DNA of 26,213 nucleotides from positions 2,846-29,058 of the forward strand of contig DNSH01000126.1 in assembly GCA_003499715.1 (NCBI GenBank), given 5' to 3'. The position numbers were made by a program, and so were the translations under genes. Below, piece by piece: positions 8,548 through 16,883 of the stretch. The notes beneath the pieces were generated by a model that was given only the letters and a program-made list of their open reading frames with translations, did no database searches and was not told the DNA's origin. Each line of letters starts with the position of its first letter. Positions within the stretch are counted from its first letter, which is position 1. This DNA is from Candidatus Mesolinea sp. (GTDB lineage Bacteria > Chloroflexota > Anaerolineae > Anaerolineales > Anaerolineaceae).

Positions 8548-11500
8548 TTATTCTACTTCGGTAGGTTCTGGTGTTGCTGAAGTAAGCACTTCTGATGAAG
8601 AACCATTAGATATATTAGTTGGTGACTCTTGTGTAGGTATTGGAGTTGGGGTTTCTGTCGGCTTGGGCAAGGGAGTCGATGTTAATGTAGGAGTCCCAGT
8701 TTGGGTAAGTGTTGGTGTGAATGTCGGCGGAGGAGTCAGTGTAGGGGTGTTGGTTGGAGTAAAAGTTGCCGTGAGTGTCATTGTAGGAGTCAATGTAGAG
8801 GTGTCGGTTGGGGTCGGAGTAAGGGTTTCGGTCGGCGTGGGGGTTGGCACTTCCAATGCGAGGGTGAAGCGTTTTTCTGCTTGCGTATCCACCGTGCTGC
8901 GCATCAGAACGCGCAAGGTTACCACAGGCGCTTCCACTACGGTCAAATCCCATTCATAAATCTCCTGAGGTGTATGCGCTGGGTCATTATTCCAATCGAC
9001 CAACACATTCCACTCCACTGGGTCTTCGCCTTCACCCCAATCGATGCGGAAGTCCCGGAAATTCGCTGTGGCGTCAATTATCCCGATAATTTTGAATGGA
9101 TTTTCCCGTATAGTCTGTCTGTTGACCAAATTGAGCTCGATGATGGCATGCGGATCATCCGGCTGGCACTCCCTTTCGGGCAGAATGACTGGCGGGTTCG
9201 GAAAACCGTAGTTATCCGCCCATCGTCTCCCCTCCTCAGTCTCCTTAAGCCACCGTATGGCAAATTTATCAGTTACATTGATAACCAATTCCCGCTTAGT
9301 CAGTTCCGCGCAAGCTGCCGAGGCTTTCAAGCCAGTCCATGTGTCAATTTCAACTTCTTTCCAAAGGTCTTCTTCCTTCGGTGCGGGCAGCTGGTCAGAG
9401 GCAAAATATTCCATGCGCGTACTTGGGCACCACTCAGATGGCTTGGTGCCAGAAACCGCACAAATAACCTCATCTTCTATATCTGCAGGCCGCCTAAAAG
9501 GCGTTGCTTGCCCGCCATAGATTAAATTAATCCCATCCTGCATTACTCTAGCCCAAATCGGGGCTGCCCCGCTGATACCAGTGGTGTTGACCATCGGGGA
9601 GTAATCTGCGTTACCCACCCATACCCCTACTGCCAAATCGGGGGTGTAGCCTAAGGTCCAGTTATCACGAAAATCATTGGTCGTGCCGGTTTTAGCTGCC
9701 GCTGCAAAGGGTAAGTTGAGGATTGAATCCCAGCCGAACATGGGCGCACGGGCTTCGCGATCCGAAAGTATCGAACTTATCAGGAAAGCATGGGCTTCCC
9801 GAATTACTTGGTCACCGGCTGGGGGGGTGTATTCAAAGACGGTCTGACCAGTATAGTCGACCACCTTAGTGACCGCAACTGGTGCCACACGCCTGCCTTC
9901 ATTAGCCATCACCGCATAAGCTCCGGTTAATTCCAACAGGCTCACCTCACCACCGCCCAAAGTGAGTGAAAGCCCATAGTCCGGGCGCGTCAGGCTGGTG
10001 ATACCTAATCGCTTTGCCATAGCGATAAAACCGTCTTCTTGTAGTGTGGCTGGATTATCGTAGATGCCGACATATTGCAGTGCTTTAACCGCTGGAATGT
10101 TGTATGAATTAGCTAAGGCAGTGCGCACCGTTACCGGTCCATGGAAACGTCCGTCGTAATTAACCGGTATATAAGGCGCGCTTGGGTCGCCTTCTATGCC
10201 AGAAGGCGGAAACTCTGAAGGTACATCCCAAATGAGCGTTGCAGGTGTCCAGTCTTTTTCGAAAGCTGCCAAATAGGTAATGGGTTTAATCGATGAGCCT
10301 GGTTGGCGGGTTTGTGAGATAGCCATATTGACCTGCCCGCTAATGGCTTCGTTATAGAAATCCGCTGAACCAACCATGGCTAAGATCTCGCCAGTTTTAG
10401 GGTTGATGGCAATTACTGCCCCATTGGTAGCATTATTAGCGGTCATCGTGGCTAATTGGTCTTGTACGGCTCTTTGGGCAGCTTCCTGCAGGTTAGGGTC
10501 AAGCGTGGTGTAAATGGTAAAGCCCGAACGATAAATGGTTTGTGCATCAAATTGCTGTTCGAGCAAGGATTGGATATAAACCACCCAATGCGGAAAGCGC
10601 ATCGTGTTTTCTTTTTGAACGAAAGCGTAAGTTTCTATCTGTTCACGGGCAGCCAAAGCATCAGCTGCACTCACACAGACCTTATCCAAGTTTTCCCCAA
10701 TATAGATGCAGTTCTTCTCCTCGCTGAGCTGATACATCAAGACCAACACAGCGCGGCTGCGAGTAAGGGTTGCCTCCCGGTTGTTATAAACATCATAGAC
10801 CGCCGGCGACTGGGGTAAGCCAGCCAAAAAAGCAGCCTGCCAGAGCTCGAGATCCGCAGCGGTGGTATTGAAGTAAGTCTCTGCAGCTGCTTCCACACCA
10901 TAAGCCAGGTTGCCATAGTAAATTTCGTTGAGGTATAGCTCCAGTACTTCTTCTTTGCTATAGCGGCGCGTGATCTCAGCTGCCAAGATGATTTCGCGGG
11001 CTTTGCGTTCATACGATTGCTCGAAGCGTTCATCTTGCAGTAGGAGCATACGCGCCAATTGCTGTGTGATGGTCGAAGCTCCGGAGACAATCTCGCCAGA
11101 GGTATAGTTTTGCCAGAGTGCTCGCGCCACAGCCACCACGTCAAAGCCAGGGTGGTTGTAATATTCTTTATCCTCTGTTGCAATCGTAGCCGCAATCATA
11201 TAAGGAGAAATCCTCTCCAGTGGCACATAGGTCCGTTTGCCAGCGTTAGGGTCGACCATTTCATAAAGGATGTTACCGTTTCGATCGAGGATACGTGTGG
11301 TTTCAAATTGAGAGGTACGCGAACGCAGCTCTGCAACGCTAGGCAAGGTCGAGGCGATGCGGAAATATTGCACCCCAACAAAAATAATGCCGATTAAAAG
11401 GAGAGATAAAATAACGCCTAAAATCACTTGCCAAGGAAAGCCTTTCTTTTTCTTCGGTGCTTTGCCCTTTGCGGCTGAGGTGTGGTTAGGCTGAGTGGGA

Positions 11501-12231
11501 ATATTTCCGCCCCCACCAGCTTGTCCACGGATGGGGTGTTGCGGAACTGAAACAGGCTGCGTATCCCCAGATGCTGCCCTAGCCGGGGTATAGGCTGAAG
11601 ATGTAAGGCGGGTGGCGCCAGCATCTGTTTCAGTAACCCGCCGTGGAAGTGGAACCGGTTGCCCAGCCGGAGACTCTGCAGACTCTTGTGGCGGAATTGT
11701 GGGGATGTTATCTTGCAGGCGGTCAGGTTCATACATCCAGCCACCGATTGGCATTACCCTGCGCGTTTGGCTTGCAGAAGGGGGTTGCTGCTCACTACGT
11801 GCCCAATGTTCGGTAAAAAAGTCGGTGTGAAGGTCAGGTTCAACCGTTTTTGGTGGGATAGCTGAGATTGGTTCTCCCCTAAAGCCTGCCACCTCCTGAA
11901 ACCAAGGTCCTGAAGGCGCCGCGAGTGGCTCTGCTGGTTGTTCCTCGCCAGATGCACTTGCAGCGTCCTCGCTCAGTTCACGACCCTGCGATTCTGCTGC
12001 TGAAGTTACCTCACCAAGGTCCTGCAGATCCTCACCAGGAATTCGGTCCTCATTGTCATTAGCATCAGGGGAGCTTTGTGTCACTTCCTCGGGAATTGGC
12101 ACTACTTCCTCATCAGCGTGTACCGGCTCGATGGCACCTTCCGCATCTTGAAAAGCGCTAATCTCGTTGAAATCCCCTTGGGGGGGTTCCTCGGGATAAT
12201 TATCATTTGGGTTAATATTTTTTTCTGTCAT
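8548..12231 (-). CDS. Class A penicillin-binding protein (PBP1A-like), extended at both ends
   Basis: A bifunctional peptidoglycan synthase of 1,227 residues, longer than the usual 700-900. Residues 1-260 are an acidic, Pro-rich, probably disordered cytoplasmic region ending in KKKK. A membrane anchor spans about 266-288. The GT51 glycosyltransferase has TEDKEYYNHPGFD (catalytic Glu353) and GASTITQQLAR (384-394). The transpeptidase has SSIK with nucleophile Ser646, SYN at 709-711 and KTGT at 847-850. After WVGNADYSPM comes a further extracytoplasmic module, then a Thr/Pro-rich tail of about 80 residues (PTPTPTET type), likely a wall-spanning stalk. It polymerises and crosslinks glycan strands outside the membrane. 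No Shine-Dalgarno site precedes ATG 12231, and a -10-like box lies only 7 bases upstream, so the mRNA may be leaderless. It ends 20 bases from the convergent methylase-like gene. Confidence 0.93.
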   Translation of the reverse strand: MTEKNINPNDNYPEEPPQGDFNEISAFQDAEGAIEPVHADEEVVPIPEEVTQSSPDANDNEDRIPGEDLQDLGEVTSAAESQGRELSEDAASASGEEQPAEPLAAPSGPWFQEVAGFRGEPISAIPPKTVEPDLHTDFFTEHWARSEQQPPSASQTRRVMPIGGWMYEPDRLQDNIPTIPPQESAESPAGQPVPLPRRVTETDAGATRLTSSAYTPARAASGDTQPVSVPQHPIRGQAGGGGNIPTQPNHTSAAKGKAPKKKKGFPWQVILGVILSLLLIGIIFVGVQYFRIASTLPSVAELRSRTSQFETTRILDRNGNILYEMVDPNAGKRTYVPLERISPYMIAATIATEDKEYYNHPGFDVVAVARALWQNYTSGEIVSGASTITQQLARMLLLQDERFEQSYERKAREIILAAEITRRYSKEEVLELYLNEIYYGNLAYGVEAAAETYFNTTAADLELWQAAFLAGLPQSPAVYDVYNNREATLTRSRAVLVLMYQLSEEKNCIYIGENLDKVCVSAADALAAREQIETYAFVQKENTMRFPHWVVYIQSLLEQQFDAQTIYRSGFTIYTTLDPNLQEAAQRAVQDQLATMTANNATNGAVIAINPKTGEILAMVGSADFYNEAISGQVNMAISQTRQPGSSIKPITYLAAFEKDWTPATLIWDVPSEFPPSGIEGDPSAPYIPVNYDGRFHGPVTVRTALANSYNIPAVKALQYVGIYDNPATLQEDGFIAMAKRLGITSLTRPDYGLSLTLGGGEVSLLELTGAYAVMANEGRRVAPVAVTKVVDYTGQTVFEYTPPAGDQVIREAHAFLISSILSDREARAPMFGWDSILNLPFAAAAKTGTTNDFRDNWTLGYTPDLAVGVWVGNADYSPMVNTTGISGAAPIWARVMQDGINLIYGGQATPFRRPADIEDEVICAVSGTKPSEWCPSTRMEYFASDQLPAPKEEDLWKEVEIDTWTGLKASAACAELTKRELVINVTDKFAIRWLKETEEGRRWADNYGFPNPPVILPERECQPDDPHAIIELNLVNRQTIRENPFKIIGIIDATANFRDFRIDWGEGEDPVEWNVLVDWNNDPAHTPQEIYEWDLTVVEAPVVTLRVLMRSTVDTQAEKRFTLALEVPTPTPTETLTPTPTDTSTLTPTMTLTATFTPTNTPTLTPPPTFTPTLTQTGTPTLTSTPLPKPTETPTPIPTQESPTNISNGSSSEVLTSATPEPTEVE
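8640..8860 (-). repeat. Low-complexity Thr/Pro-coding repeat in the PBP gene
   Basis: On the plus strand this stretch is an imperfect array of GTnGGnGTnnnn-type hexamers and 12-mers (for example GTTGGGGTCGGAGTAAGGGT). It codes on the minus strand for TPTPTxTxTPT repeats in the PBP tail. Such arrays commonly change copy number by slippage. It explains several spurious open frames on the other strand. Confidence 0.8.
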
Positions 12232-12238
12232 TTGTTTT

Positions 12239-12247
12239 ATTTTAGCA
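12239..12247 (-). promoter_or_regulatory. Extended -10 box giving a possibly leaderless PBP transcript
   Basis: On the minus strand TGCTAAAAT occupies 12247-12239, a TGn extended -10 element. Seven bases separate it from the ATG at 12231, so a normal start point would fall on or next to the start codon. There is no purine-rich ribosome-binding site in between. The same nine bases occur before the divergent gene at 12338-12346. Confidence 0.45.
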
Positions 12248-12314
12248 TAATGCCCATTTTTTATTTAACGACGGTTTTTATGCTGAGGTTCCCAGTCAGG
12301 GGTCAAAGAACACT

Positions 12315-12346
12315 AGCACTAAAATAAGTGCTGCCAGTGCTAAAAT
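12315..12346 (+). promoter_or_regulatory. Palindrome and extended -10 box before the MGH1-like glycosidase
   Basis: AGCACT (12315-12320) and AGTGCT (12327-12332) form a perfect inverted repeat with a 6-base centre. A third half-site, AGTGCTA, follows at 12336-12342 and merges into TGCTAAAAT (12338-12346), an extended -10 element. A regulator bound to the palindrome would cover the promoter, so it is a candidate operator. The half-site resembles part of the CIRCE element, but the spacing is wrong. Confidence 0.4.
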
Positions 12347-12352
12347 ATGGCT

Positions 12353-14755
12353 ATGCTTGCTGGCCCCTTTTTTTATTCGGATCCGATTGGCTTGACCTTA
12401 GCTGCAGACCAGCACTTCGGGTTGCTTGACCCCTACGTTGATGCTGTCTGGCAGGTAAATTTAAATCCAACCAAGCCTCTTGCGCTTGAAACCAGCTTTT
12501 GCTTACAGGCTAAAAAATTCAGCCTCTTTCCCGTTTTTTTGATTAACCGGCAGCCGATTTGGATCATCAGTGATTTTTTCTCCCAGCCGCGTGTGGACGA
12601 GATCTTTTCCAATTATGCGCGCTTGACATGCACGCCAGCTGCGGGCTTCCAGGCACGTTTGGAAGTTTGGGCTCAAACCAGCACCAGCCTGCTCTGCCAG
12701 CTACGCTTGAACAACCTAACCGAATCCAAAGCTCTGCTTGGAATTCAAGCCGCAGCGGAACTTTTCCCGTTGGAAGGGAGCGCTGGAATGGCGCCGGTTA
12801 TGCTCCAATATCAGCCTTATTTATCGGGAAAAACAGATAATCTCTATTTATCCTTGGCAGCATCCGGACAAGCCGCACCAGTCTACAGCCCTTTTTCCGC
12901 TTTGCAGTACGAAGGACGAGTTGCTCCACAAGAAGCGCTAACGTTTATTTGGCGCTGCAGTGCTGCATTAGATGAAGAAACCAGCGTAAAACGCGCCTTC
13001 CAACCCTTCCCTGAAAATTGGGATGCAGCTATTGCCAACTTGAGGCTTTCGCAAAGAGCAGAGCTCTTAGAAATTAGCACGCCCAATGCCGATTGGGATG
13101 CTGTCTTCCTGACTTGCCAAAATACCGCTCAGCAAGCCTTGATTCGCACGGAGGCGAACCCAGAGCGGTTGAATTTTTACACGAATCGCAGCCCAGACTA
13201 TAGCTATACGCAATCTATGACAACTCCAAAGCTCAACTTGCCGCTGGAACCCAATATTCAAGCGCTCGCTTTGGCACAACTTTTCCAAATGCTTCTACCG
13301 CTGCACCCATCAGAAGCAGCGGCTGTATTCCTTGCCCAGCTTCCACTCCTAAGCGATCCCCCCATGGTGCCTGGTTTGGGGCGCAAAGTGCTGCCTTTCC
13401 CGTGCTTAGCCCAATTGGCAGTACAGGTTTACGCCCAAACGGGTGATAATCAATTCATAACTGAAATCTACCCACAGATTCGAGAAACTTGCTTGTCTTG
13501 GTTCGAGCCAACTCAGGACCGAGATGGAGACGGCTTGCCCGAGTGGGCAGTTTTAGCGCAAACTGGCTGGAGCGATCACCCTACCTTTAATATTTTCAAC
13601 CCAAAGCGCCTCACTACGCGCATTGCCACCGCAGAGAGTTTAGCTTTGGGGCAGCTCTTGCTGGATGAACTGCTTGCACTGGAAAAGCTCGCCCGTGCTG
13701 TAGAAGACCAAGATACCGCTGATCACGTGAGCACTGTCCACGCTAAACTGACTTCCCTTCTGGAAGCGCTGCACACCCAGCTGCCAGAAGCCAGCTGCTG
13801 GGATCGCGATTCTCATCAGGTAACCAGCCAAGCGATCCTCTTCGAGGGCAGTATTGCCGAGCTGGAGCAACAAAGCTTGCGGTTGGCACAAGCCGCTCGG
13901 ATCAACGCAAAGCTGCTGATTGGATTAACAGCTCCAAAGCCTGCACAAGTCCAAATCTTAGGTGAAAGCCCTGATGGCAGCCCGATTGAAGAAACTTTAC
14001 CGAGCGCTGCGCTCTCACGTTTAGAGGAATTGTTATTCTTCACCACTGAACGCGTTTACCAGAAGGTGAACCATATCAGCATTTCCGAGCTAAGCGACCA
14101 GACCTGGTTAACAATTTACGTGGCTGATTTAGGGGTCAGGGATATTGGCTGGTATCTCACTTATATGCCAGCAGAAAATTTTGAACCCTCGGAGCAACCT
14201 AAAGCCACCGTAGGCGAACAAACTGCCAATCAAGCTTCGCTAGCTCCGGCTGGCTTTTCTGCTGGGCTTTACGGACTGCCAGAATACGAACAAATAACTG
14301 AGTCAGCGAATTTGACAGGAGCAGTCAACCCAGCTTGGAACGGATTAGTGTTAGAGCATTTGCTGGCGATTGGGGCTAAACAGGAGGCTGTAGAGCTCTT
14401 TACCAGCCTGATGCGCGGCACTATTCAGGTGCTCAAGCAGGAGCACTGCTTATATGATGGCTATATCAGCCAGAGCGCATTGCCGTTGGGCAAGCGCAAC
14501 GGGCTCACAGGCTTGCTCCCCTTGCAAACCTTTTTGCAACTCGCAGGGATTCGGCTGTTGGCGCCCGACCGCGTGCAAGTTTCGGGGGAGTTCCCCTTTC
14601 CTTGGCGGCTCAGCCTGCGCTACCGCGGCTTAGAAGTAATGCGCGAGGGCAAGAACACCACCGTTACACTGCCCGATGGCAGCGTGCACCATCACTTCGG
14701 CAGTCAGCCAAGGTCGTTCATCGCAAAGAACGAGAACAATCCGGGCGTGGACTAA
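12353..14755 (+). CDS. MGH1-like / amylo-alpha-1,6-glucosidase-like glycoside hydrolase
   Basis: An 800-residue protein without a signal peptide, hence cytoplasmic. The N-terminal third looks like a beta-sandwich (FFYSDPIGLTLAADQHFGLLD, LEVWAQTSTSLLCQLRLNNL). The rest resembles an (alpha/alpha)6 barrel of the glycogen-debranching and mannosylglycerate-hydrolase type. It has DRDGDGLPEWA near residue 389, QTGWSDHPTF just after, and AVNPAWNGLVLEHLL near 660, stretches typical of MGH1/GH63-like enzymes. The catalytic acids cannot be assigned by eye and the substrate is unknown; alpha-linked oligosaccharides or compatible-solute glycosides are plausible. ATGs at 12347 and 12353 are both in frame. 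The later one is preferred because the -10-like box ends at 12346, which would place 12347 outside the transcript. No ribosome-binding site is visible. Confidence 0.72.
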   Translation: MLAGPFFYSDPIGLTLAADQHFGLLDPYVDAVWQVNLNPTKPLALETSFCLQAKKFSLFPVFLINRQPIWIISDFFSQPRVDEIFSNYARLTCTPAAGFQARLEVWAQTSTSLLCQLRLNNLTESKALLGIQAAAELFPLEGSAGMAPVMLQYQPYLSGKTDNLYLSLAASGQAAPVYSPFSALQYEGRVAPQEALTFIWRCSAALDEETSVKRAFQPFPENWDAAIANLRLSQRAELLEISTPNADWDAVFLTCQNTAQQALIRTEANPERLNFYTNRSPDYSYTQSMTTPKLNLPLEPNIQALALAQLFQMLLPLHPSEAAAVFLAQLPLLSDPPMVPGLGRKVLPFPCLAQLAVQVYAQTGDNQFITEIYPQIRETCLSWFEPTQDRDGDGLPEWAVLAQTGWSDHPTFNIFNPKRLTTRIATAESLALGQLLLDELLALEKLARAVEDQDTADHVSTVHAKLTSLLEALHTQLPEASCWDRDSHQVTSQAILFEGSIAELEQQSLRLAQAARINAKLLIGLTAPKPAQVQILGESPDGSPIEETLPSAALSRLEELLFFTTERVYQKVNHISISELSDQTWLTIYVADLGVRDIGWYLTYMPAENFEPSEQPKATVGEQTANQASLAPAGFSAGLYGLPEYEQITESANLTGAVNPAWNGLVLEHLLAIGAKQEAVELFTSLMRGTIQVLKQEHCLYDGYISQSALPLGKRNGLTGLLPLQTFLQLAGIRLLAPDRVQVSGEFPFPWRLSLRYRGLEVMREGKNTTVTLPDGSVHHHFGSQPRSFIAKNENNPGVD

Positions 14756-14776
14756 ACTAAAACTACCTTAGTCCAC
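14747..14776. terminator. Palindrome between convergent genes, holding both stop codons
   Basis: GTGGACTAA (14747-14755) and TTAGTCCAC (14768-14776) are perfect complements around a 12-base loop. Both convergent genes end in Val-Asp-stop inside an arm. Only 12 bases separate the two coding ends. Neither side has a long T run, so a bidirectional terminator or 3'-end stabiliser is likely but not certain. Confidence 0.55.
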
Positions 14777-16555
14777 TGTCAGCGTCTTGCTCAGGTTGCG
14801 CGGGAAGTCCGGGTCATAGCCGCGCCCAATGGACATCTGATAAGCCAGCATCTGCAGCGGCAGCACCGTGAGCAGTGCAGCTATGGGTGCCTCTGCAGCC
14901 GGTATAGGGATCAAGTCAGTGGCATTGGCGCGCAGGCGGCTGTCTTCCGCGCCAATAGCAATCGCTCGCCCGCCACGGCAAGTTACTTCATTGATCCCGC
15001 TCACAATGAGCGGCACGTCCTCCGGACCAACAGTAAAAATCACCGGAAAGCCATCTGTTACCGCCGAAAGCGGACCGTGCTTGAATTCCGTTGAAAGCAT
15101 GCCTTCGCAGTGGGCGTAAGTGATCTCTTTGAGCTTCAGCGCCCCCTCGAGCGCCATCGGCAGTGTAGTGCCATAGCCTAAGCAATACAGGTCATTCCAA
15201 GCGTTGATCTCCTCAGCCAAAGTACTAACTTTCGGTTCACACATAGCAATGGTCTCTTCCATCAGGTCGGGTAAAGCCTCCAGCGCCTGCCCATCTCCTC
15301 CGCCCAAGCGATTAGCCAGGTAAAGGAAGGTGATCACCTGATTGGTAAAGGTCTTGGTCGCCGGCACGCTGATTTCATAGCCACAAGTGAGCGGCAGCCA
15401 GGCTGAGGTCTGCTTGGTCAGCGTCGAGCCAATCACGTTAGCCATGCTGAAGCAGGTCATTCCAGCGGCTTGGGCGCGCTCGAGGGCATTCAACACATCC
15501 TTCGTCTCGCCCGATTGGCTGACGAAAATGCCTACATCTTGCGCATTGACCGCTGGAGCATATTGGGCAATGAACTGCGGCGCCAAAATGGGGATTACGG
15601 TGCGTTTCGCCAGCCGGCCAAAGTAGACGGAGCCAGCCAAGCAGGCATGGTAGCTCGTACCGCAGCCGATGAAATACACATTACGCGCAGCCTCTATGGC
15701 TTGCAGGATGCTGGGCACATCCGGATGATGCGCGAGTAGATGCAGCAGTTCCCGCGCCACCTGAGGCTGCTCGTGGATCTCTTTGAGCATAAAGTGGGCA
15801 TAACCGCCTTTTTGCACCGCGGACATTTCTTCGGTGATCAATTCTGGCTCACGTTCGATCCGGCTGCCATCGCTCACGGCATGCAGTTCGACCCCATTCC
15901 AGCTCAGGGTGACCACGTCGCCATCATTGAGGCGCACAATTTTGCGGGTCAACGGCAGGATCGAGGGCAAATCTGAGGAGACGCAGGTAAAACCATCCCC
16001 AATCCCCACCACCAAGCCGGAACCCTTCTTGATGGCGTAGAGTTTATCGTCGTAAATGTTGCCAATCACAAAGGCGTAATCGCCCTGTAGGTCCTGATAA
16101 GCTAAGCGGATGGCAGTAACCATGTCCTTGCCCTGGATCACGTAGCGCTCGACGGCGTGCACGCAGGATTCGCCGTCATTCTGCGAGCGCACCGTCATGC
16201 CTTCAGCCATGAAGGCTTCGCGCAGCTCAACATTATTGACCACGTTGCCGTTGTGCGCCCCAACCATATCGCCATCGGAATCTAAGTGCGGCTGGGCGTT
16301 TTCCTTGGATGGCGCGCCAAAGGTAGCCCAACGGAGTTGCGTAATTCCGCGTTGCCCTCGCATCTCGGCAAAGTTGTAGCGCTCTGCCATCTCATCCACG
16401 CGACCCTTATCTTTGCGCAAGTCAATCTGGGTGCCGTTGAGCGTGGCGGCGCCCACCGAGTCATAGCCGCGGTAGGTCAGGCGCTTGGCTGCGTCGATCA
16501 GGATGGGCCCTAAGGGCTGCTCGTCTTTGGTCACAATTCCGAAAATTCCACACAT
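14768..16555 (-). CDS. glmS: Glutamine--fructose-6-phosphate aminotransferase (isomerizing)
   Basis: A 595-residue protein starting MCGIFGIV, with Cys2 exposed after Met removal as the glutaminase nucleophile. The start at 16555 is set by that requirement and by AGAGGA 6-7 bases upstream; the in-frame ATG at 16576 would bury Cys2. The class II amidotransferase domain runs to about residue 230 (TYRGYDSVGAATL, RWATFGAPS, HNGNVVNN, NDGESCVHA). Two SIS isomerase domains follow, with FIGCGTSYHA, FVSQSGETKDV, ATKTFTNQV and TEFKHGPLSAV. The end, DPDFPRNLSKTLTVD, is the standard GlmS C-terminus. It makes glucosamine-6-phosphate, the first committed step to UDP-GlcNAc for peptidoglycan. No glmS ribozyme is recognisable upstream. 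Confidence 0.97.
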   Translation of the reverse strand: MCGIFGIVTKDEQPLGPILIDAAKRLTYRGYDSVGAATLNGTQIDLRKDKGRVDEMAERYNFAEMRGQRGITQLRWATFGAPSKENAQPHLDSDGDMVGAHNGNVVNNVELREAFMAEGMTVRSQNDGESCVHAVERYVIQGKDMVTAIRLAYQDLQGDYAFVIGNIYDDKLYAIKKGSGLVVGIGDGFTCVSSDLPSILPLTRKIVRLNDGDVVTLSWNGVELHAVSDGSRIEREPELITEEMSAVQKGGYAHFMLKEIHEQPQVARELLHLLAHHPDVPSILQAIEAARNVYFIGCGTSYHACLAGSVYFGRLAKRTVIPILAPQFIAQYAPAVNAQDVGIFVSQSGETKDVLNALERAQAAGMTCFSMANVIGSTLTKQTSAWLPLTCGYEISVPATKTFTNQVITFLYLANRLGGGDGQALEALPDLMEETIAMCEPKVSTLAEEINAWNDLYCLGYGTTLPMALEGALKLKEITYAHCEGMLSTEFKHGPLSAVTDGFPVIFTVGPEDVPLIVSGINEVTCRGGRAIAIGAEDSRLRANATDLIPIPAAEAPIAALLTVLPLQMLAYQMSIGRGYDPDFPRNLSKTLTVD

Positions 16556-16576
16556 AGATTCCTCTAGAAATTCCAT

Positions 16577-16883
16577 TTATATTGAACTTAACGCCGAGAA
16601 TTATAGCGGATAAATTCACCACAGCCTGTTATTGTACGCCTCAGGAAGGGATAAGATAAAATGGAAACCGAAGCGTTCTTCCTTGGTCTCCTGACCATGG
16701 AAGAAATTTGACCTTTAGGTCTCAAAAAGGGTGAGACCGGTGGCCAAAATCCTTGCTTGGGTCTGGAGACCGGCGAGACCAAAGCTGAAATCTACCTGGA
16801 GCGCTGGCTCTATCCACCTCGTAAGTGGATAAGATAAAATGAAACCTTGTAAAACCAATTAGCACTATGGAAGCTGACCCAAC
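16577..16883. promoter_or_regulatory. Hairpin-rich intergenic region between glmS and the methyltransferase
   Basis: This 300-base stretch has no convincing gene. GGATAAGATAAAATG occurs twice (16649-16663 and 16827-16841), each followed by an AAACC element and, further on, by an ATGGAAG-like element, as if one segment had been duplicated. Between them are inverted repeats built from GGTCTC/GAGACC: GGTCTCA with TGAGACC (16718-16724/16732-16738), and the palindrome GGTCTGGAGACC (16760-16771) followed by GAGACC at 16775-16780. TATCCAC and GTGGATA (16811-16817/16825-16831) form a 7-bp stem that ends in the second copy. The duplicated element could be a -10 region: TTGTAC at 16632 lies 17 bases before GATAAA in the first copy. 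Confidence 0.5.

Noticed and set aside
8663..9525. Val/Gly-rich open frames on the plus strand
   Set aside because: They are shadows of the Thr/Pro repeat and the C-terminal module of the PBP gene on the minus strand.
12315..12342. CIRCE (HrcA) operator
   Set aside because: The half-sites TAGCACT/AGTGCTA resemble CIRCE, but the spacing is 15 (or 6 for the inner palindrome) instead of 9, and the neighbours are not chaperone genes.
16556..16883. glmS ribozyme upstream of glmS
   Set aside because: I could not find the conserved ribozyme core or its cleavage-site context on the minus strand; the hairpins seen are GGTCTC-type repeats.
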